NCBI GenBank assembly: GCA_026770595.1
Contig: MU634140.1
Span: forward strand, 1-15,214
Length of the DNA: 15,214 nucleotides
DNA from: Ochromonadaceae sp. CCMP2298
Lineage: Eukaryota > Sar > Synurophyceae > Ochromonadales > Ochromonadaceae
Direction of reading: 5' to 3'
A program made the position numbers and the translations under genes. Below, piece after piece: positions 1 to 6,200 of this stretch (its first letter is position 1; the number at the start of each line of letters is the position of its first letter). The notes beneath the pieces are model-generated. The model did not search any database, was not told the DNA's origin, and saw nothing but the letters and a program-made list of their open reading frames with translations.

Positions 1-94
1 ACCTACCTACCTACCTACCTACCTACCTACCTACCTACCTACCTACCTACCTACCTACCTACCTACCTACCTACCTACCTACCTACCTACCTAC
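1..94. repeat. (ACCT)n tetranucleotide microsatellite
   Basis: An uninterrupted period-4 repeat of ACCT, about 23.5 units with no mismatch. It continues past the left edge of the window, so its full length is unknown. It is followed by a T-rich stretch and TTTTGCAG ending at 114, a good 3' splice site, so the tract most likely lies at the end of an intron and contributes to its pyrimidine tract. The repeat has no stop codon in any forward frame, so it could instead be translated as a Tyr-Leu-Pro-Thr repeat. I consider that less likely because of the strong acceptor. Confidence 0.95.
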
Positions 95-114
95 TCCATC
101 AATCCTTTTTGCAG

Positions 115-1654
115 TGTTGATGATGAAAGCGGCGAAGACGATAAGAGCTCGTACTCCTCGAAGAGCGGAAGTGACGACAGCAAAAGCTCATACTCCGGGG
201 ATGATTCAGTGAATCCTTCAGAAGAGAAAGGCGACGAGAAAACCACTACTACAATTGAAAAAGGTAAGCTTAGACATTTGCAGATCGTGGACTTCCGCCT
301 CCTCACATTCTCTCTTCCCTTTTAAAATTTCTCGATCGTCCTTTCCAATCTTTGTGCAGATACCAGCTTGCGTGGGTGGGACAATCTGGAGGAGTATCCC
401 GATGTCGTATCAAGCGATAGCTATAGCAGCGATAGCGATGATGGTATGATGGCCGATCGACGCCGTCGATTGCCTCCCCAAGTAATTAATGGTGAGTTTA
501 TCCCTAGATTTTGCTTGTGTATCATTCCTGATGATTAACCCCTCCGCAAATAGTGAACGACCCGGGTGCCGGTGATGCGAGTCCCCAAGACACTTCCGGC
601 ATTGCGAGTCCTATGAGCGTAAATGGCGAGATCGAGGTTGAGTCTTGGAACAAGCTCACCAAGGTGGAGAACGTCACCAAGGGGAACATATACCCCATTA
701 AGCTTCTCGTCTGCAAGCCAGACGCTTTGAAGCATCCCTCGGTAAGATCTCGAGTACCCAGCCCGATATTAATCTTATGTTGACTTTAACAGTTCTTTTT
801 CAATATGAATAGGAGTGGGGAAACCCGACAAAGTTCATGCAGATATCAAACTACAGCTTTGGGTGGGTGTTGGAGATCAATTGGATCGATTCGGAGGGGC
901 TTCTGGAGAAGAAAGGTAGGTTAGGGGGGATAATCTAACCCTATTGTTCGCCGATTCTCGCTGACTAGACATCTCCCTTCTTGTGCTTATCTGAACTAGG
1001 AGAGGTTCCGGCCGGGGGCACTCATTATGAGAGGGTAGCCGTTGACCACATGTGGATCATTGTCGCAACGTCCACGACCGCACTTCCAGACGCCACGGCT
1101 AGTGGTGCTAAGGATGGCGACGGGGGCGAATTACAAGGTAAGATACACGCTAACTGCTGACAATGTTGAGGGTTATTATTTTACCTTTACCCTGGTCAAT
1201 TTTTTGGTGAAACACAGGCGCAAATTCCCTCCATAATGGGGAGGATGGGTACCCCGTGTCTCTAACGCTGCAGATATCCAAGTCATCGCTCGTAAAAGGT
1301 CGCTGCACCTCCGTTCTATGGTCTCCGCCGGAAAGCATGTCTATCACTCAGCGCCAGTTTCCACCGATTGTCAAATCTGCGGATGCGCAAGCCAAGCCGC
1401 CCCGCCGCAGTATGAGCGCCCCCTTCAAACGCCGCAGCCCTACGCCGCTTCATTCCGACGTCCCAAATTTCACCAGCACTCCGCATATGCACATTCAAGT
1501 GTTCGATACTGCGAAGAAAAAAGCAACGGAGGCGCTGCCCAACATAGACGACGTAGGCCGCCTGGAAAAAATAAAACTCGCTCCCAGGGTGCGCATGAGG
1601 TCAGCAGGTAGCCAAAGGCCAGCTTCTGGTCGATCCAGCAAATCTTACAAATGA
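115..1654 (+). CDS. VHL-like protein, 3' portion of a spliced gene (5' end outside window)
   Basis: Exons read as <115-263, 360-491, 554-741, 813-915, 1000-1137 and 1218-1654 (stop TGA 1652-1654). Introns are 62-96 bases, each GT...AG, with frame kept across all five junctions, giving 381 visible residues. Residues 1-93 are acidic and Ser-rich, ending near an RRRR patch. Residues about 165-215 resemble the VHL beta domain: an NWID-SEG strand, the turn VPAGG, then DHMW. Against human VHL, recalled from memory, W180, H207 and W209 match W88, H115 and W117, while Y98 and S111 correspond to K190 and V203. Residues 260-271 (SLVKGRCTSVLW) resemble the elongin-binding BC box. The tail from about 285 is basic and rich in Pro, Ser and Arg. 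In animals VHL is the substrate receptor of a cullin-2 ubiquitin ligase recognising hydroxyproline. Whether this protein does that is inference. The first exon(s) and start codon are missing. Confidence 0.68.
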
Positions 1655-1832
1655 CTCTAGAGCTCTTCGTAATTCTATCTCTTATAACATTTTGTACATC
1701 AAATTTATGGTGTAGCCCTTTTTACAGGGCTGTAATCAAAAGTAATTATTTTTTTTTCGTGTGGACCAGTTTACACGCCCACCATACGAATTTGACGCGC
1801 TTGACATCCATTCCAATATAAAAATATGCCCA
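1655..1832 (+). other. 3' region of the VHL-like gene
   Basis: AT-rich non-coding sequence after the stop codon. It contains a small perfect hairpin at 1714-1731 (AGCCCT, 6-base loop, AGGGCT), then a T-run from about 1748. No exact AATAAA is seen. The 3' end of the mRNA probably falls here, but the cleavage site cannot be placed by eye. Confidence 0.4.
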
Positions 1833-2059
1833 GTGGCTATATAAAGATGTGCAATACATCTATTACTTTACTACTTTTATGTATTTAAATCTATACCGGT
1901 ATTAGATGAGCTATTGAGAGATTATTATTGACAAATGCGCCAATTAATGCGATTTTGTCAATAGTAATCTCTCAATAGCTCATCTAATATAGTTTTAAAT
2001 ACATTTTAAATGTAATATTAGTAGAGTAATAGATGTATTGCACATCTCCATATGGCCAC
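1833..2059. mobile_element. Foldback / MITE-like inverted-repeat element
   Basis: The two halves are near-complete reverse complements: left arm about 1833-1935, right arm about 1954-2059, separated by an 18-base loop. The outer parts share GATGTGCAATACATCTATTA, and the inner parts share TATTAGATGAGCTATTGAGA; between them are a few substitutions and small indels. It is AT-rich, about 227 bases, and has no open reading frame of note, which fits a non-autonomous miniature inverted-repeat transposable element. The ends read GTGGC...GCCAC. No convincing target-site duplication flanks them, so the superfamily is undetermined and the element may be old. It lies between two genes transcribed in the same direction and ends close to the next one. 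Confidence 0.85.
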
Positions 2060-2240
2060 CGGAATCGGAACGATGAGTTCCCGAGTTTGGGGGGATTTTG
2101 AAAATGATTCCCAGCTTTCGAAGATGGTGGGAGCCGGATCTGGGGGGCTGGACTTGGAGGCTTCATGAGCCACTTGGGTCACTTGTTCGCCCTGCTCTCG
2201 TCTTACCCGGTCGATCAGTACCTCCTTCGTCTTGCAGGCT
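2060..2240 (+). promoter_or_regulatory. 5' leader of the DUF84 gene with an in-frame upstream ORF or possible first exon
   Basis: A short ORF runs 2073-2168 (31 codons, TGA at 2166) in the same frame as the gene at 2241. Just before that gene is a pyrimidine stretch ending TCTTGCAG at 2237, which looks like a real 3' splice site. Either the ORF is a regulatory upstream ORF, or 2073-2126 is a first coding exon joined at 2238 by removing a 111-base intron with a weak GTGGGA donor. That would add 18 residues plus one Ala in front of the Met at 2241. Confidence 0.4.
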
Positions 2241-2912
2241 ATGAGTGAATACCTCGGAAGCGCGCCTGGGACTTCCAGTCCTGTGCCGGTGGAGATACCG
2301 ACAGGCTCCAAAGTCACAGTCGCGGTAGGCTCAACCAATCCCGTGAAGCTCAACTCCTCCCTCAATGGCGCGCGACAGGCGATGCCGGGGGTGGAATTGG
2401 ACGGGGTAGGCTATAGCGTTCCCAGTGGTGTAAGTGATCAGCCCACTGGTGATGCAGAGACCAGACTCGGCGCAGAGAACAGAGCCAGGAGTGCATTCGC
2501 TGCACACGTAGCGGCAACGGGCGGCCCGCCCAGCTTCGCTATAGGATTGGAGGGTGGCGTCGTACTTGATGCAGCGGGGAAGTCAGGTGCAGTGGTGGGG
2601 TTTTCAGAGAGCCCATCACTACAGTGTTTCGCTTGGATCGCAGTTTTTGATGGCCGGACGGGACGCATGGGGTGCGCCCGGACTTCAGCCTTTGCACTTC
2701 CACCTGCGATTTGCGCCCTCGTGGCGGCTGGAATGGAGCTGGGAGATGCAGACGATAAGGTGTTTGGCAGCAGTAATGCGAAGCAGGCTGGCGGGACGGT
2801 TGGGCACCTCACTCTTGGAGTCATAGACCGTACCCTCTACTACGAACAGGCGGTGGTGCTCGCGTTCATTCCCTTCCACTGGCCTGACCTATATCCTTTG
2901 CTGACACCGTAG
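2241..2912 (+). CDS. Inosine/xanthosine triphosphatase, YjjX (DUF84) family
   Basis: 223 residues from the first ATG, ending at TAG 2910-2912. Proteins of this family hydrolyse non-canonical purine triphosphates (ITP, XTP) and so keep damaged nucleotides out of DNA and RNA; location is presumably cytosolic. The family signature is clear: VAVGSTNPVKLNS near residues 27-39, a SGVSDQPTGDAETRLGAENR block around 63-82, the core strand AIGLEGGVV near 103-111, and the C-terminal FGSSNAKQAGGTVGHLTLG block followed by IDRTLYYEQAVVLAF and a PFHW end. The catalytic part matches the usual length of about 170-180 residues, with about 25 extra N-terminal residues rich in Ser, Pro and Gly. No intron falls within the domain. 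The true start is uncertain because a strong splice acceptor sits 3 bases upstream of this ATG. I am confident of the family; substrate preference is inferred from it. Confidence 0.88.
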   Translation: MSEYLGSAPGTSSPVPVEIPTGSKVTVAVGSTNPVKLNSSLNGARQAMPGVELDGVGYSVPSGVSDQPTGDAETRLGAENRARSAFAAHVAATGGPPSFAIGLEGGVVLDAAGKSGAVVGFSESPSLQCFAWIAVFDGRTGRMGCARTSAFALPPAICALVAAGMELGDADDKVFGSSNAKQAGGTVGHLTLGVIDRTLYYEQAVVLAFIPFHWPDLYPLLTP

Positions 2913-3194
2913 CCGCTCCATTGATAACGCTGCGTGTATGTTGCTGCTTCTGTTCTTTGATTTTTTCTGCCAGCAGCAGTGAGGTCTCTCTGGTATTGTG
3001 TCCAGGTGTCGTCTCGTCCTGGTTCAGACTGTGGTTGCGTGAGTGCAGTTGTAGCACATCGGAAAGAGAAATTCATAACATCTAATCCCCAGCGTCGAAC
3101 TGAAATCCGTAACTGGGTCGGTTGTTTATATACATCGGCTTTAGACAATTATAAAAATGGTGTTTTGCTATTGGTTTAAACTCACGGTCGTAGA
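2913..3194. other. Convergent intergenic region
   Basis: This is the shared 3' region between the DUF84 gene (plus) and the glycosyltransferase-like gene (minus). It is T/G-rich at about 2938-2970 and AT-rich at about 3125-3180, as expected of 3' ends on both strands. I see no convincing gene here. Confidence 0.5.
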
Positions 3195-5694
3195 TCACTC
3201 ACCACCTTCCAGCTCACTGTAGAAACCCTGCCTGCTCAGCCGTAAACACACCTTCATCTCCTTGTTGAAGTTCAAGTGCGTCCAGTCGTAATACTTCGGG
3301 TTGTGGTACGACAGCATCCGCACAGTTGCGTGTGAAATGCAGCCTACCTTGTTGACTGCAATGGAGGGGTTTTATTGTGTTAATAAAGGGTCGCGCTACT
3401 AAATATTAGGCTGTTAAAGATAAAGGAGACATTAGGGTGTGTATTAAGCATAAAGGAGATATTATCGAACCTGCGGGATAGTCGAACCACACGTTGCCCT
3501 CCGCAATGCACCACGTAGGACTGGGTCCATGGAATATGATAGACTTCAGACCATCGATCGAAAGACGCACGTATGTCCAATGCGCGTTTTTCACCAGGTG
3601 CTGGGGTAGATAGCCGTCTTGGCAGCCGAGGCACGGATAGAGGGAGGGGTTCGTGAAGTTGCTGAAAGACATACCTTCCTCCAAGTACTTGGTACGCTTG
3701 TAGAAGACAGATGCCAAGTCTACTTTTCCCACTTCTGGACTCGGCTGAATAGTGTACGTATAGCTGTTGAATAGCAGTGTAGCTTCTAGCCCTGTGCAGT
3801 AGTCAGTCCAGGTCATCTCAACTCCGTGTCCCTTAGTCAGATCGCGCCGTCGAACGAGGTCTGCACAGAGAAAAGGTGAAAATCGGTATGAGTAAAGTAT
3901 GAATAAAGTACAATCATGCGGATCGATAAGAAAACGTACCTGCCCATTCAAAATTCCTCGAGTCTATGGGATTTAGAAGTATATCAGGAACTTTTTTGGA
4001 AACCGGCATTAAAGGAGCGTTGAGCACGCGGTTCACCACATCGGATCCGTAAATGTTATCTGCGTTCGTCGCAGTCAGCCACGTGCATTCTTGTCGATGG
4101 GCCAACTTGCCCATCACGTAATCCGTAGCGGTGTAGCCAGCGTCCATTTTGGTGAACTTCGCGACAAGGCAAAAGAGAGGCGCAGTTAGAAAAAGTGGAC
4201 ATCGCTCACACGTTGACGCTTGCGAACGACTAATCACAAGTCTTACCTCAATTTTGTACTTTGAAGGGATAGGAGTGAAGACCAAGCGGGGGTCTTCGTA
4301 CTGGGCCACTATGTCCCTTAAGCGATGATCGAAGGGGTTCGTGTCCGTGACGAAGAAGTAGGCCATCCATAGCGGGTTCGTCTGTCTCAGTAGGGCTAGA
4401 AAAAGGGGGTAATGATAGGTGAGTCGTCGATGATAAGTGAGTAGTCAGCGCGCTGGAAATCGCCCCACTTACATCGAATAAACCCAGAAATGTCCACGTC
4501 TTCAAACATGGACTTTGACCGAACTTCTTCTGTGGAGTCGTGCATGGAGGCAGTCCGTACCGCAAAGCAGACCATGCTAGCCACGGCGGGTGCCTCTCCT
4601 TGGACTTCGTTGGCAACCGCTATCTCTGCGACAGGCGAGGGCCGAATGCGCTCCTTGTAAACTTCCTCGGAGTATTCCTTGTACAGCTCGTACAGATTGC
4701 CTCCAGTAAGCACCTCTGGAACAATCAACTCCAGAGCAGGCATAGAATCCGCAAGCGTGGCTAGAATATCCCGCATTCTATCCACTGCTAAGGAGCACCC
4801 CCCCGCATTGGCCGAGCCGCCCCACTGCATAAAAATGACCTCCTCCGGCTGCAAATTACACCAGCTCACAGGGTTCAGGATCGGCATCATCCTTGATCCA
4901 CAACCCAGTGCGCATTGACCATTGAAGTAGGGCTGTTGGTAGCGCTTGGCGTAAAGCATGCTTGAAAGATTGAAACCGGCTGCGCGTACGACGTCGCTGT
5001 TCCCGAGGGATTCTGCCGCATTCAACTCGTGCTCTGAGCTGTCCCATAGCTGCGGGATGAGTTCGGCCCGCCATGCGTAGAAGTGGCTTTGCACGTGAGG
5101 AGTGTTCTCGCAACTCATAGTAGCTCCTACCATTCCCACATTGTTCGCATCTAGCAGCTTACGATACTCTACTATCCACTGTCCGTTGTCTCGGAAGAGC
5201 AGCGGGCCTCGGACCTCGTCGCTGAGGAAGAAGATCGCGTTGAAGCTGAGCACAATTGCCTTGCCTAATAGCCGCAGTGTCTTCATGTGAAGTTCTGATC
5301 CGTCAGGTGCGTGGTTCCAGTCCACGTTGGCCACGTTAGGGTGGTGAAGAGGTAGAAACGGTTTGAGGTGGTTCAACTTTCCTCCCACGGTATTGAAGAT
5401 ATAGAACGCGTCCTGAGGTGACGCATCGTAGTGAGTCCTTATCGAAGAGCAAAAGATCTTTAGATTGTTCGTCGCCACATCTAGTAAGCCGCCTCTTCTC
5501 TGAAATGATCCGATCTGATAGAGGACCAGGTTCCTCTGAGACAGAGGAATGTTGCGATCCTCGTAAATGATGATTTTTTTCTGTATCGCGATTTTGGTAT
5601 CGTTCATGTGCATGTGCTTCAATTGACCCTTTGCCACAGCAGTGCTGTATCTAATCCAGCACAGGAGGAGGGAAAGTGCCTGGAGCAGCTGCAT
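3195..5694 (-). CDS. Glycosyltransferase-like secretory-pathway protein, two modules, five exons
   Basis: Exons in coding order: 5694-4473, 4395-4247, 4156-3940, 3860-3471 and 3355-3195 (stop 3197-3195). Introns are 77, 90, 79 and 115 bases, and frame holds throughout, giving 712 residues. The ATG at 5694 is the first after an in-frame TGA at 5769-5767 and opens a hydrophobic signal peptide or anchor (residues 1-21), so the protein should enter the ER/Golgi lumen. Residues about 41-210 carry FLSDEVRGP, VGMVGATMSCE and HVQSHFYAW, a pattern I associate with GT-A-like transferases of unclear donor in algae, oomycetes and fungi. Residues about 415-530 form a second module with AYFFVTD, AGYTATDYVMGKLA and LTATNADNIYG; the DxD-like ADN is a candidate nucleotide-sugar/metal site. 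The last 180 residues contain CLGCQDGY and several Trp/Tyr/Cys, suggesting an extracytoplasmic fold. The acceptor and substrate cannot be inferred. Confidence 0.75.
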
Positions 5695-5937
5695 GGTCGG
5701 ACAGGTTCGCACAAAGGAGCGCGTGGCGATGAACAAGTCGTTCGCAAAACGCCTTCGCTTGTATGATCAGCACGCCGTCAATTGCTTTGCGGAATCCACG
5801 GTCCACACCCAAGCACAAATGCCATCCCTCCCTTGCTCAACTCTGAGACAGCGGATTGGTGAGTCTCCTTCTTCTTTCACTCACAAGCACGAAGAAGCTT
5901 TCAGCTTCGCTTTTTTTTTTGCCAAGATTTTTTGCGT

Positions 5938-5964
5938 GAATTCCCTGATTCCTCCTGGGAATTC
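5938..5964. repeat. Inverted repeat GAATTCCC / GGGAATTC
   Basis: Two perfect 8-base arms separated by 11 bases, inside the divergent intergenic region. A dimeric regulator could bind it, but no known factor is implied by the sequence. Confidence 0.55.
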
Positions 5965-5984
5965 CCCGCCGCCAGTTACTGTAG

Positions 5985-6006
5985 CGGTAAGTTACCGGTA
6001 CCGGTA
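5985..6006. repeat. Overlapping palindromes built on TACCGGTA
   Basis: A 13-base palindrome with a central G (CGGTAAGTTACCG, 5985-5997) overlaps a perfect 14-base palindrome (TACCGGTACCGGTA, 5993-6006). The dense symmetry in a shared promoter region suggests a protein-binding site, though chance in a short stretch cannot be excluded. Confidence 0.5.
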
Positions 6007-6102
6007 CAAAAAGTGATTCGCTTCAGAAAAAGGAGGGAGATCGAGGAGAGGAGCTGACCTCATCATAGATTATCGATCCCAGTCGACAACTGCGTGCTGA
6101 GA

Positions 6103-6153
6103 ATGGCACCTGAGGAGCCTATGCTCAGCATACAGGGGCTTGTAACCCTGTGA
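6103..6153 (+). other. Short upstream ORF before the giant C2-repeat gene
   Basis: A 16-codon ORF (ATG 6103, TGA 6151) lies 47 bases before the main ATG at 6201. If the transcript begins upstream of 6103 it would be the first ATG met by scanning ribosomes and could damp translation. There is no evidence that it is translated. Confidence 0.3.
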
Positions 6154-6200
6154 CACGCAGCCTCCTCTTTCAAAAGCACTGACTTCACCTGCTGCACATC

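Larger units (their letters stand above)
5695..6200. promoter_or_regulatory. Divergent intergenic region, presumed bidirectional promoter
   Basis: About 506 bases separate the start codons of two oppositely transcribed genes, so both promoters must lie here unless upstream exons exist. Visible elements: ATTGG at 5855-5859 (CCAAT on the minus strand); a hairpin at 5894-5908 (GAAGCT, TTC, AGCTTC); a T10 run at 5911-5920; an 8-base inverted repeat GAATTCCC (5938-5945) / GGGAATTC (5957-5964); and overlapping palindromes at 5985-5997 and 5993-6006. There is no clear TATA box. Confidence 0.5.

Noticed and set aside
1-94. Telomeric repeat or CRISPR-like array
   Set aside because: A pure tetranucleotide repeat without spacers is a microsatellite. 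The unit lacks the G-rich form of known telomeres, and gene sequence continues directly after it.
785-792. Alternative 3' splice site (TTTAACAG) in the third visible intron of the VHL-like gene
   Set aside because: Using it puts the next exon in the wrong frame and loses the VHL-like strand, whereas the TAG at 810-812 keeps the frame and has a T-rich tract before it.
1714-1731. Bacterial-style intrinsic terminator
   Set aside because: The stem is only 6 bp and no T-run follows it immediately, and the setting is a spliced eukaryotic gene. At most it is a small 3' UTR hairpin.
1831-2061. Assignment of the foldback element to the hAT superfamily from CAGTGGC-like ends
   Set aside because: The two termini differ (CAGTGGC versus CGGTGGC) and the flanking 8-mers do not match, so there is no target-site duplication to support it.
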